This document shows positions 1-11,628 of a DNA stretch of 64,000 bases, one piece after another. The notes under the pieces were generated by a model. That model searched no databases, was not told where the DNA came from, and saw nothing but the letters and a program-made list of their open reading frames with translations. Source of the DNA: Sambucus nigra (lineage: Eukaryota; Streptophyta; Magnoliopsida; Dipsacales; Adoxaceae); contig OX422211.1 of the NCBI GenBank assembly GCA_949130495.1, positions 332,662,504 through 332,726,503 on the forward strand, written 5' to 3'. The translations under genes and the position numbers were made by a program. Positions within the stretch are counted from its first letter, which is position 1; each line of letters opens with the position of its first letter.

Positions 1-1530
1 GATGTTTAATAAAACCTGACAAGTAGCGCTAAACAACTTTATCAAGATAGATAGAGATCTCACATGAGAACCCCATCGTGTTTTCCAGCCTGTTGAAAAT
101 TACCATCTTGATTCAATCCTATACCAGTTTCAAGCTCTTCAATGGAAATCAAATAAGAAATATCAAAGGCATGCGCAACTTTCAATTCATTGTTACGTTT
201 ACAAGAAGCCCTACCATATTAATAATGAAACTCAATTTTGAAAAAAATTAGTGCACGTAAGAAACTTTTCGAGATGTTGCAACTAATGCCAATTGTAAAC
301 TATGAGCAAAACAATGGACATAGTATGCATATGGACAATCTTTTGCAACTAAGGCTTGTAGGCCTTTCAATTCACCTCTTATATTACTTAATCTTCATAC
401 CCTTGGCCTCAAATATTTTCTTTCCCAAGATCATAAAGAGAAAGTATGGAAAAAATCTCATTTTTTATAGTTAATGCCTTAGTATCCGATACATGTACAA
501 CACCAAAGAAATGCTCCCAAACAAGACCATTTTTGTCAAAAAATCTCAAGACATTGGCCATTTGCTCCCTTTTTGCAATATCTCAAGCTTCATCAACAAG
601 AATACAAAACTTTGAATCACCAATTTCCTCATATATGACCTTTCTAATTTTCATTGCATAAACAAATAAGATCTCTTTTTGGACATCAAAAGAGATATAT
701 TAGGCATTTTGAGGAGCCTTTTCCAACACAACATTTGCAACATCTTTATTAAAATCCGCCAAAATCTTAATTAATTCAAGAAAATTACCGCGGCTGATAT
801 AACTTTTACTTTCATCATGCGATCTTACGTGCAAACCTTGAAGTGTAAGATAACAAACTGAGGTAATCGAGGCTTTGTGTCGTAATCAATTGTTTGCAAT
901 TTCTTCCGACCTTGGTTTCTCAAAAACTTTGTCAATATGTTGTGAATGATTCATTCAATCATCACATGATTTTTGAGCAATTTTGTGTAGTAAATTAGGA
1001 TCTTTCCCTATATGATATAAAAATGTACAATTCTTCCCATTCCTTACTTTCTTCCAACTATTAAACCCATCCCGTGAAAAAGTATAGTGCCAATGATGGG
1101 CCCCTTCCTTGTTAAAGAGATAACAAGGTAAACAAAATGTCGCATCTTTTGTTGGGGAATACTCTAACTAGGACGGAAATATGTTGAACCATGATGCTTG
1201 AAAACGACGAGGAGGTTTTTCATGTCCAGATAAAGGGTAGTTTGGAAGAATGCATTGATATGGACTGAATTTAATATACGCTCGTCAAACATCAGTAAGT
1301 AGCTTATTAGGATACCTCCATATTTCAATACGTTTTACTAGATCACGCTCTAAATTATCAATATCAAACCCCTCAACTTCAATTCTTGGAGATTTTAAAG
1401 TTCGTTGTTCAAGTGTGTCATATACCAAATTTTGAACATTAGACTCGGGAGAAATCGGAGACTCGCCGACATTTTCACTTTCAATATATTTTCTCTTGAA
1501 AAATGAATCAATGGTCTTTGATTTTCCCAT
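1..1530 (-). pseudogene. Broken hAT-type transposase (TTF zinc finger / DUF4371 family), truncated by the window edge
   Basis: Read on the minus strand from about 1530 down to 1, this is a decayed relative of the plant TTF-type zinc finger / ZMYM1-like proteins, a domesticated or mobile hAT transposase family. The start is MGKSKTIDSFFKRK, the usual opening of that family. A zinc-finger segment with FCLPCYLFNKEGAHHW lies near 1090-1150, and a DUF4371/RNase H-like core includes FCILVDEA near 570-610. After that core residue a stop replaces what is normally Arg (CGA to TGA), and several other stops and frameshifts break the frame. Only about the first half to two thirds of the family's usual length is inside the window; the C-terminal dimerisation domain would lie to the left. 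Family assignment is secure from the motifs; the protein cannot be functional as read. Whether it was a mobile transposase or a domesticated copy cannot be told. Confidence 0.8.
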
Positions 1531-1593
1531 ATTTCTACAACACAAAAATAAAACAATTGAAATTTCCATTTTCCAGAAAAAGTTAATTACCAT

Positions 1594-2428
1594 ATGTTAA
1601 TTGAACACTAGAATATCATATAAAAATTAACAATTACAATAGGCTTGGTTAACAATTAATAATAACAATGGATACCTTTGCTTGCTTAAAATATTAATAC
1701 TACTTTAACAATAACAGTTAACAATGGAGATACTTTTATTACAGTTAACAATAAGTATTAAAATATTAACAATGGAGATACCTTTATTAAAGATCTAACA
1801 ATAACAGTTAACAATAAGCATTAAAATATTAACAATGGAGATACCTTTACTAGCTTTAAAAGGGAAGTCAGGATGTGATGTGCGGCTTGCTTTTTTGCGT
1901 TAGAGGTGAGAGAAATTGATGTTTTTCTTTTATTTAACCATACCAACCGTTATTTTAAGAGTAAAAACCTTTGGGCTTGTGATTTTTTATGTTGGGTTTA
2001 AAAATAGAGAAATAAGATATATAGGTTATTTTTTCCCAAATGTTGGTAGGGGCCATGGCCCCCCACAACCATGGCCCAACTTCTCCCTTGCAAATAATAT
2101 CGACCTTATACCAATATAATGGATTGATTATTTTTATATAAATCGATTTCTAGTTGGTGGCCTATTTCTAGATTTGATGGAATCTCGATTAGTCATTTAA
2201 TAATTGACAATTATATTTAATTCCCATAAGGATTTGTTGTTGTTGAATGTAATTCCTTTGTGTTTACATAAAAAAAATATGAACATGTTAGATCTAATTG
2301 TTTCAAAACTAACAAGAGATCTGAGTCAAATAACCTAGATAAATATGGACTTCATAAGGAATTTAAAATAGGAATAATTACCTGAAGATATTTAAAGAAA
2401 TAAAAAATAGAATAAAATAAAAATTAGA

Positions 2429-2432
<4 letters not shown>
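1594..2432. other. AT-rich intergenic DNA with a short tandem duplication
   Basis: No gene is supported here. A ~63-bp unit (beginning ACAGTTAACAATAAG) is present twice in tandem at about 1741 and 1804, with a degraded partial copy before them. A perfect 14-bp palindrome GGGGCCATGGCCCC sits at 2049-2062, next to a second CCATGG-containing stretch. This could be the worn end of a small DNA element, but no matching end was found. Confidence 0.6.
1741..1862. repeat. Two-copy tandem repeat, ~63-bp unit
   Basis: Two almost identical units start at 1741 and 1804 and differ at only a few positions. Both contain TTAACAATGGAGATACCTTT. A more diverged partial copy precedes them from about 1680. Confidence 0.75.
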
Positions 2433-2471
<39 letters not shown>

Positions 2472-2495
2472 AACACACACACACACACACACACA
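2433..2495. repeat. Compound microsatellite (TC)n-(AC)n
   Basis: A run of about 18 TC units at 2433-2468 is followed by about 12 AC units to 2495. It lies in unclassified intergenic DNA. Confidence 0.95.
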
Positions 2496-2857
2496 TACTT
2501 ATGTGATCTTAAAGAAAATTTTATTCTACATCATTATCCCTCTATTTAAAGGAGTTAGATTTGAACTTAAAATATATTAGCATTTATGTACTATCCTTTG
2601 TGGGAAACTCTGATTGAAAAAGGTGTTGCTCACAAAAATTTTCGGCATCCCGGTTGCAAGTACGGGTGACCCAACAATTCTCAGTAATCATGTTTATGAA
2701 ATTTACCATAAGTTACAAGGGATTCAATCCATCATAAATCGTGGGATATCACACACGATACCTTATTTCATGAAATAAAAGAATCATTGAGATAGTCCTA
2801 AGAGAAAAACGATAATGATTGGATCATAGGGAATGACTCCCCAAGGGCAATGACTAA

Positions 2858-3298
2858 CAACTTGTTTGGGAGTTTTTAGAGGAAGTTAGGAAAAGAAAAG
2901 TTTTATTAGGAGATAAAAGAAAAGAAAGGAAAATTTATAAGAGATAAAAGAAAGGAAAATAAGAGAAAGGATTTACGAAGGAAGATAAAATAATTTTCTT
3001 TTCTAGTGTTTGGAAGTTGGAAGGAAAATATATTTTTTAAGGGAAATAAGATGTATTCTTTATAAAACTTTCCTTTTTCTCCATTTCTTTCCGATTTGGA
3101 AGGAACGTTTTGGAGAGAAAGGAAGGCAAATTGTTTTAAAAATTTTCCTTTCTTTTCTCTCCTTTTAAACTCCCAGACGACGAAAAATGGCGAAATAACA
3201 CTTTCTCTCCAATGTAAACTCCCAAACGATAGAAACCAAGCATAATTTACTTTCTTTTCCTTTATTTTCTCTCCAAAATAAAAATCCCAAACAAGCTG
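2858..3298. mobile_element. MITE, PIF/Harbinger (Tourist)-like, 441 bp
   Basis: The left end reads CAACTTGTTTGGGAGTTTTT and the right end, reverse-complemented, reads CAGCTTGTTTGGGATTTTTA, giving a ~20-bp near-perfect terminal inverted repeat. The element is flanked on both sides by the trinucleotide TAA (2855-2857 and 3299-3301), the target duplication typical of PIF/Harbinger elements. The left half is purine-rich and the right half pyrimidine-rich, so the interior could also fold back on itself. No transposase is encoded; the open frame across it on the minus strand is a by-product of its composition. Confidence 0.82.
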
Positions 3299-3301
3299 TA
3301 A

Positions 3302-3773
3302 AGACATTCGATACTAAGTTTAAACAAATTCTTTTCTCACTCAAGCTCGATATTGTACATCCTCATCGCACTTCATCGACTATAAGTGCTCCATTCTTAT
3401 TTCCCCATTATTCAACCTCCATGCATTTTCTGATAGATCCTCATAATAGTATTTATCATAATATCTAAATAACTATATTTAGCCTTATAATCGGTTGGAT
3501 GGGATTCAGTGGGTGCCTAAAGAGGTCAGAGAAGGGAGAGGTGTTGCTTGGGATATTCCCAAAATTGGGGTCAAAAACATAAATTTTGAAACATAATAGA
3601 AGGTTTGATCACTATGGGATAATCGCAATAAGTAGAGGAATATTTTCATACCCTTTGGGTAATAAAGATAGACAACAATGGATGGTTAAGGACCCAAGAC
3701 CAAGTCGAAGGGGGGTGAGGACATCAAGGCAACTTTGGAATATTATGGGTGAGGGAGATTTGGATAGGATGGA
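3302..3773. other. Unclassified sequence between the MITE and the hAT nest
   Basis: I see no recognisable gene or repeat. A short open stretch at 3586-3780 has no family signature. This DNA would join the sequence after 23788 if the hAT nest were absent. Confidence 0.5.
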
Positions 3774-4404
3774 GGTATAAGCAGTGGCGGATCTAGAATT
3801 TTTTGTCAAGTGGGGTGAATATTACGAGTGGTACCGGGAGTTCGTGGCCGGGAGCCCCCGAGGAGATTTTTTTGGGTTATTTCAAGTTTTATACAAATTA
3901 TAGCTTTATAATGCCCAAACAACTACTATTAATTATTATTAACAATACCTAGTTAATTTCAAGAAATAAACAATGCTTAATAAATATTCACAATACCCAA
4001 ATTTTAGGAGTGATATCAATTGAATTTTGCTTAATATGAAGTACAAAAATGAGTTAACTCACCTGACATCATTAAAGTTCAATCGAAGCACACTTGATGG
4101 AACCGAAAACCATCACACACTACTAAACCAACCTATCTGCCACTACCAAACCATCAACCATTTCAAACTATCCAACATCAAATCTCCCATATTAAACAAC
4201 CTTTCACAAAACCACAGAGACGAACAACCAAGAATAAAGACAAAGACTTCAAAACCCATACATATCAAAGCTTAAATCCTCTAACCATGAAGTCCAATCA
4301 AACCTGCAACTAAAAAGATCAAGAAAAACTCCAAAGACTTGATTTTACTTCATATTCACAACCCAAGTCCCACCAACACCAACAAGCAAAGGAACATGAT
4401 CAAC

Positions 4405-7400
4405 TGTAATACCCCATGACTTTCGGACTGAGAAATTAAATTTTTGGGAGAAATAAAATTTATTTAAATTGGAGAATTTTGAAATTTGGAAATTGAGGTC
4501 CAAAAATTGAGGATGTTATAAAGTATTTCGGAACACGATTTTGAGTGAACCATTGATTCCGGATAGGTCGAGATAGTCGAAATGACTGTCCTTGGATTTT
4601 ATTTCGATTCCGAAATATTTTTGAGTTAGTTTGACTCGAATTGGAGTAAACGAGTCATTTAAAGTGTGTATTACCATTTAAAACTGGGACTTGTGTTTTA
4701 AAGGTTTAAGAGGCTTACGGATCAAGCCAATCTCATTTGTGAGAAAGAGAGAAAACCCTAAAAAGGGAAAGAAAGTAAGAAAGAGAGAGGAGAAACCTTG
4801 AAGATTTTTGGCCCGTACGTGATTTCGGGGATGATTCCACCGCTACAATTCTGAAGCAAGTGTTTAATCTTGCTAAATATTTCATTTGTGTATTTCATTT
4901 CATAACTTGTGGATAAAAGAAATGGATTTTGGGTTTATATGTGAAAACCTAGATTTTTGGGACTAAAACTCGAATTTGATGTGTATATGTGGGATTGATG
5001 ACATTTAAAAATTGATGGGATGAGATGTAGGTTGGGTTTTGATGTGAGGAATATGATTGAGTTAAATACTGAGGGTTGGATGATAGTATTTGGGTATTTG
5101 GAGAGTTTGGATTTGTTTAATAATGGAAAAAGGGCCAAGACATCTGGTATGGCCGGTCGACCGCGGTTTGGGGACCGGTCGAGCGCGCCTTAAGGGAAGA
5201 GCCTACTGCTTTCTTCGTAAGGAAAAATTTAGACCCGCGATCGACCGGGGGTCTGGGACCGATCGATCGGTCCTCTATTTTTAACCCAAGATTGGGATTT
5301 TCTTTTAACCCCTTTTCTTTTGAGTTTTATTCTTAGGGGTCTTCTTAATGGACTTGTTATGGAGAGTTAGGATACAATGTTAAGGGATTCATGCCTTAGG
5401 ATGAATAGGGGATTGCGGGACTATGTTAAATTGGTTTATGAGGGTGGGATGCCTCTTTCGAGAAGGAAAGGATTATGGGACTGAATGATAGGCGGATTTT
5501 ATTTATATGGTGGTGGTGAGCTATCATGAAATAGTTATGAAATGCGGAGATAGTCCCTTTATGCTTATGTGCGTATTAATAATAGATATTTCGAGGTATA
5601 GTGGGGGATCTCATTGAGGATGGGAGTTATATCTAGAGGTCATAAGCGAGTTTAGATATTATTTAAGGTTTAGGACTCTTTGGGAGAGTGGTGAGGGTAT
5701 GGTGTGATATTATAGGCCGAGATTTGTGTCGAATCCTTATAGTGATAGGATTCTATTCAAGATATGATTTGGGACCAATGAGAGGTAAAGGTCGCGTATC
5801 CTTAGTGATGATAAATTCAAGGAATATATCGTAAATGTGTTAATGTTAAGGGTTCATAGGGACAATTGAATCGTAGTCAGAATTGAGAGCGATGGGATCA
5901 TACCATCAACTAGAATAACATGTGTTGTAAATCTAGTCGGGATAGTTGTTATATATCGTTGGGTGTTTAACAAAGGTGGGTTCCAATTATGGATGGGATC
6001 TTGGAATGAATTTAAGATTGAAGTTGAGGTTTGTAGACTATTAGTTATGTGCATACCAATAGTCGAAATTATTACTAGATATATCGATGTGCTTTCAGAT
6101 ATAGATGGGATGTGTAATGATTGTCACATACATTAAACTTTGGGTTGATAATCTTAATGTTGGATATATTGGAAGACTATTCATATCGTAGGGGTAATGG
6201 ATGAATATGCTGTAAGTGAGGGATCGTATTGAGATAACGAATTCAGTTAATATGATTGGAGTGACGGCTAATATATTGAGGATCATGTATGCTAATAGTT
6301 GAGTTTATAAGTTTCACACATACGAACGAGAGATGGTATGTATATATGTGTGATTTTATATTTTGGGGGTGAGAAGTCTTGGGTGTGGGTCATTCTCACT
6401 TGCGGGTTAGGAACTATGACCGCTTTCCATACATTATGATTGATTTTGTCTCCATGGCGGTGTGATAATAGTCCATAGGTGGTGACCCCAGGAGAAAGTG
6501 AGAAGTTCCTGGACGATGATAGCATGGTGCAGTATTTTGGCATCCTATAGCCGTTTATGTTATGTCGATTGCAAAGTGTACGTTATGTGTGTTATGTATA
6601 CGTGGTTATAGGATTGAATGATTGCTTATATATATTTAGAGTAAATATATATTTGTATATCCTATAGGTGAAGAGGATATGAAGTTTCTATAATGTACAT
6701 CTTGTGTAATTTTGGTGTACTAGTTCAATGGGGTCGAAGAATCGTAGTTAGAGACAATTGTTGTATATCGATCCAAGGATTTCAATTGAGATTTAATTGT
6801 GTATTTAGTGATAGTACTCTATAATTAAGTAGTTGTACTATTAGGATTTGTGTAGAAGACATAATAGATCTCCACGATCAACATTGTCAAAGGAGTAGTG
6901 TATCGGGGGGGTTCCTTATTTGGATTTCGCTTTGCGAGACGCCCCACGCCCGAAACGCAGTGCAATGTTGAGAGTGGAGAGAAGTTTTGTCCTTATTAAC
7001 TGTATGTATGTTATTTAGAGAATAAACTCTTATATTGTGTCCTAATGTTAATGTGTGATGTGGTAAGACTTATAACTAGTTTAAGTTAATAATTGGAACC
7101 ACTAGAGCCTAGTAAGGCATATATGTGTATATTTATTTTTGGTGGGATTAGAATGGAAAGGATTCTTGAGTTATGTTAGGATGGTAGGTCACGCGGGTAT
7201 AGGCCGTGCCTATTGTAAGGTAGGTTGTCCTCTTATGGGTGGGGTAACGTGATTAAGGTTCCAGGACACGCCTAGGTGCGCGTTGTAGATGAGAGGTGAG
7301 TTTGGGGTTTCACGAGAGTGCGACTCCACTTTAATTATGAAATAGTGCATTTTATTTATTATGCACGATTAACACACTTGCTAAACATTTTTACACCGAG

Positions 7401-7946
7401 GACTCTGACCCGTTTATATTTCTCTCATATATATATTGTACTACAGGTGTCCTACAGCATGGATACCGAATGCTTTTCTATCCAGAGTCTCGAGAGCCGT
7501 AGCAGATGCTGACTGTTGCAGGATTTGGATTGTAGTCGCTTTTTATTTCTTTGCAAGTCTAGATAGGATTCTTTTGTATATCGGGTTTACGCCCAAGAGT
7601 TATATGTAGTGATTTATATTTCTTCCTTATGGATGTTGTACTGTCTGTGACCCCGACAACTTATTCGAGTACATTTTTGTATGTACTTATGATGTATTGA
7701 GAGTATGCCCTTTCTTTATGTTGAGCATATATATTATTAAATTCATGTTAATAGTCATTCTCATTGTTGGTTAGATTCCATTGTATGTTTTGATTAAATT
7801 TTTAGCATTCACTTTTATAGTTTCGGGTAGTTAGCCTTATCTATTTTTAGTATGGTTTGTTGATGCTGAGAATGAGCCATCTGAGATTCCTAATTTAATG
7901 TAGTATAGGGTTGGCCACCCTTTATTAGTTTAAGCGGGGTGTCACA
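4405..7946 (+). repeat. 5' LTR of element A
   Basis: A 3,542-bp direct repeat of 9716-11628 plus 21685-23625. It starts TGTAATACCCC and ends GTGTCACA just before the primer site. A GA-rich stretch with AAACCCTA lies at about 4740-4800, and paired palindromes at 5153-5276. The shared noncoding block is at 6894-6960. Compared with the 3' copy it lacks about 250 bp near 6345, and its TA run near 7430 is short. In the first ~370 bp the two copies differ by about 5% by eye. Confidence 0.88.
5153..5276. promoter_or_regulatory. Paired palindromes in the 5' LTR of A
   Basis: Four GGTCGA/GATCGA-centred palindromes lie in two pairs: starts at 5155 and 5177, then at 5239 and 5261. Both pairs are spaced exactly 22 bp. 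The same arrangement occurs in the 3' LTR at 10486-10605 (10488/10510 and 10572/10594). A role as protein-binding sites is inferred from spacing and symmetry only. Confidence 0.5.
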
Positions 7947-7948
7947 AA

Positions 7949-7960
7949 TGGTATCAGAGC
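7949..7960 (+). other. Primer binding site of element A
   Basis: TGGTATCAGAGC lies two bases after the LTR end. It is complementary to the 3' end of plant initiator methionine tRNA, the usual primer for minus-strand synthesis in this kind of element. Confidence 0.9.
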
Positions 7961-9702
7961 ATCAGGTTCTAGTGTCTTTAGGATCTGTGCGGGTTTTTTG
8001 CGTTCTTCCGTTAGCATTTTTTATATAGAGCCCTACTATTAGGATTGTTGTGTTTGTTACATCTATTTCCTTCTCCGAGGTGTACTCACTTGAATGACGT
8101 TATGATATAGCTGCTTTTATCTCAGATGTATCCCATAATAAGTCGTCCAGGAAGGGGCAAGCTGAGAGATGAAATACCCATAACAGATTTTGGGTACGCT
8201 TTGACTGGAGGCATTTTCTTTTTGCGACTCAGGAAGAGATAAGGAGGAGAATTCTAGCGGTGATCCCAAGTGATCTGACGGTGGTCGAATGAGAAGGAGA
8301 ATTTATTCGAATGGAGAATTCGGTGATCAATAAACTAAGTGTTGAGGATAAGCGGATTGTGAAGTCCTGGGGAGGTTTAGATTGAGGAATTAGTCAATAT
8401 TTGTTAGGAAACCTGGTGTTGCTGACTTTTACCAGTGAAAGGTATGTGGTGTTGTCCCATTATTTGGAGCATCGCCTTCTTGGAAGAGGGAGTCAGTAAT
8501 TTGGAGAATTGGGTCCATTGAGTAGGATTGAAGGAGTTGTCAGGGGTCACAATAGCGCCTTGTCCTTCAGGATGGTTAGGAGGGATTTTCGGGAGGATGT
8601 TTCTTTAAGGAAAATTAGGCCTTAGGAAAAAGGACTTATCCTAGAACGAGTAGAGGGATTCAGGAATGAAGTGAAATAGTTGGATTATGGAAGTATAAGG
8701 TAGAGTACCTTTCTTTGGGTTTAGCTCCTACTTTGTGCGGTATTGGTTGCATCGCATGTAAGGTATTATGAGGGGTTAGTCGCTATAACCATAGGGTGTA
8801 CAAAATTTCCTTCGAGGAGGGAGTGAGCAAGTGTGGCTTTTGTATGGCATATTTTGGGATATTAGATCATTCACAATGAGCTAGTAGAGAGTTGTGCTAT
8901 TGATTTCTGGAAGTGAGGATTGTTAAAGTTTGTTAAGTAGTGGTTATAAGGTTATTGTTTTATAGATAAGCTAGGAAGGGTAATGGTAGTATTCCAGTGA
9001 GGGAAGGACTTACCTTGCGGCAATGTTTTGATGTAATGTAAAGGAATTGTATAACTAAGAGGTTCAGAGTTTAGCAGGTTCACTGTTGAGCAGGGAATTC
9101 AGCTCAGGACTTGGGTTAGTTTTGAGAACTAGGAGTTGGTTAGAGTATTGTATTTATTGAGGCCTTGTGTCTTGAACATAAGATGTTTGTTTGGCGTGTC
9201 AAAAGACATGGAATTATTTTATATTATATTGTTTTATAGGCCTTCAGGAAACATCTATAATTCAAAAATTTACAAAACCTTAACCCTGGTTTGACTAATC
9301 TCAATCCCCAACATAGCTACACAGTAGTGTATTGGGAGGGTTCCTTGTTTGGATTTCGCTTGCGAGACCTCCCCCGCATGAAGGTAGCGAATGTCAGGAT
9401 TTGAGAAGAGTTCAACCATTGGAAATTTCAAACTTTTATATATACTGAATATGCTGCTATAGATAAAATTTGTTGAGAGTTACATTACGATTTTAGGCTA
9501 GTGGAGCTGGGTTATGTGTTTTTACGAGTTGAGCTCGGGTACGGGGTGTATGGGTGCCTGGGTAGCTAATTTGATTTTAAGTTTGAATGATTCGATGTGA
9601 GAAGTGGGAGAGATAGGTATGGTTATCTCAAAGGTAGATGTAAGGACTAGATGAGATTCGAAGTCCTAGGCATAACATAAATTTCGCGAATGAAATTCTT
9701 GT

Positions 9703-9713
9703 AAGGGGGGAAG
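9703..9713 (+). other. Polypurine tract of element A
   Basis: AAGGGGGGAAG lies immediately before the 3' LTR start at 9716 and is the expected plus-strand primer. Confidence 0.8.
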
Positions 9714-9715
9714 TA

Positions 9716-11628
9716 TGTAATACCCCGTGACTTTGGAACTGAGAAATTAAATTTTTGGGAGAATAAATTTATTTAAATTAGAGAATTTTGAAATTTGTAA
9801 ATTGAGGTCCAAAAATTGAGGACGTTAAAAAGTATTTCGGATGACGATTTTGAGTACGCCATTGATTCTGGATAGGTCGAGATAGTCGAAATGACTGTCC
9901 TTGGGTATTATTTCGATTCCGAAATATTTTTGAGTTAGTTTGACTCGAATTGGAGTAAACGAGTCATTTAAAGTGTGTATTACCATTTAAAACTAGGACT
10001 TGTGATTTAAAGGTTTAAGATGCTTACGGATCAAGACAATCTCATTTGTGAGAAAGAGAGAAAACCCTAGAAAGGGAAAGAAATAAATAAAGAAGAAGAA
10101 GAAGAAAGGAAGAAAGAGAGAGGAGAAAGCTTGAAGATTTCCGGCCCGTACGCGATTTGGGGGACGATTCCACCTCTACAGTGCTGAGGCAAGTGTTTAA
10201 TCTTGCTAAATATTTCATTTGTGTATTTCATTTCATAATTTGTGGATAACAGAAATGGATTTTTGGGTTATATGTGAAAACCTAGATTTTTCGGACTAAA
10301 ACTTGAATTTGATGTTTATATGTGGGATTGATGGCATTTAAAAATTGATAGGATGAGATGTAGGTTGGGTTTTGCTGTAAGGAATATGATTGAGCGAAAG
10401 ATTGAGGGTTGGATGATAGTATTTGGGTATTTTTAGAGTTTGGATTTGTTCAATAATGGAAAAAGGGCCAAGACATTTGGTATGGCCGGTCGACCGTGGT
10501 CTGGGGACCGGTCGACCGTGCCTTAAGGGAAGAGCCTACTGCTTTCTTCGTAAGGCAAAATTTAGTCCCGCGGTCGATCGGGGGTCTGGGACCGATCGAC
10601 CGGTTCTCTATTTTTAGCCCAAGTTTGGGATTTTCTTTTAACCCCTTTTCTTTTGAGTTTTATTCTTAGGGGTCTTCTTAATGGACTTGTTATGGAGAGT
10701 TAGGATACATTGTTAAGGGATTCGTGCCTTAGGACGAATAGGGGCTTGTGGGCCTATGTTAAATTGGTTTATGAGGGTGGGATGCCTCTTTCGGGAAGGA
10801 AAGGATTATGGGACTGCATGATAGGCGGATTTTACTTATATGACGGTGATGAGCTATCATGAAATAGTTATGAAATGCGGAGATAGTCCCTTTATGCTTA
10901 TGTGCGTATTAATAATAGATATTTCGAGGTATAGTGGGGGATCTCATTGAGGATGGGAGCTCTATCTAGAGGTCATAAGTGAGTTTAGATATGTTTTAAG
11001 GTTTGGGACTCTTTGGGAGAGTGGTGAGGGTATGGTGAGATATTGTAGGCCGAGATTTGTGCCGAATCCTTATAGTGATAGGATTCTATTCAAGATATGA
11101 TTTGGGGCCAATGAGAGGTAAAGGTCGCGTATCCTTAGTGATGATAAATTGAAGTAATATATCGTAAATGTGTTAATGTTAAGGGTTCATAGGGACAATT
11201 GAACCGTAGTCGAAATTGAGAGCAATGGGATCATACTATCAACTAGAATAGCGTGTGTTGTAAATTTTATCAGGATAGTTGTTATATATCGGTGGGTGTT
11301 TAACAAAGGGGGATTCCAATTATGGATGGGATCTTGTAATGAATTTAAGATTGAACTTGAGGTTTGTAGACTATTAGTTATGTGCATACCAATAGTCAAA
11401 ATTATTACTAGATGTATCGATGTGCTTTCAGATATAGATGGGATGTGTAGTGATTGTCACATACATTAAACTTTGGGTTGATAATCTTAATGTTGGATAT
11501 ATTGGAAGACTATTCATATCATAGGGGTAATGGATGAATATGATTTAAGCGAGGGATCGTATTGAGATAACGAATTCAGTTAATATGATTGGAGTGACAG
11601 CTAATATATTGAGGATCATGTATGCTAA
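9716..11628 (+). repeat. 3' LTR of element A, left part
   Basis: Matches 4405-6296 of the 5' LTR. It stops at the GCTAA site (11624-11628) where element B inserted. It carries a copy of the paired palindromes at 10486-10605 and an extra GAA-type microsatellite near 10090-10108. Confidence 0.88.

Larger units (their letters stand above)
7947..9715 (+). other. Interior of element A, non-coding
   Basis: This 1.77-kb interior has frequent stops in all frames and no gag or pol motif that I can recognise. It opens with a leader (…CATCAGGTTCTAGTGTC) shared with B and C. A copy of the shared noncoding block lies at 9322-9380, about 340-390 bp before the 3' LTR. It closes with a polypurine tract. Confidence 0.75.

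Noticed and set aside
2906..3307. A 133-codon open frame on the minus strand
   Set aside because: It covers almost exactly the MITE and is rich in F, S, K and E from the purine/pyrimidine bias; not a gene.
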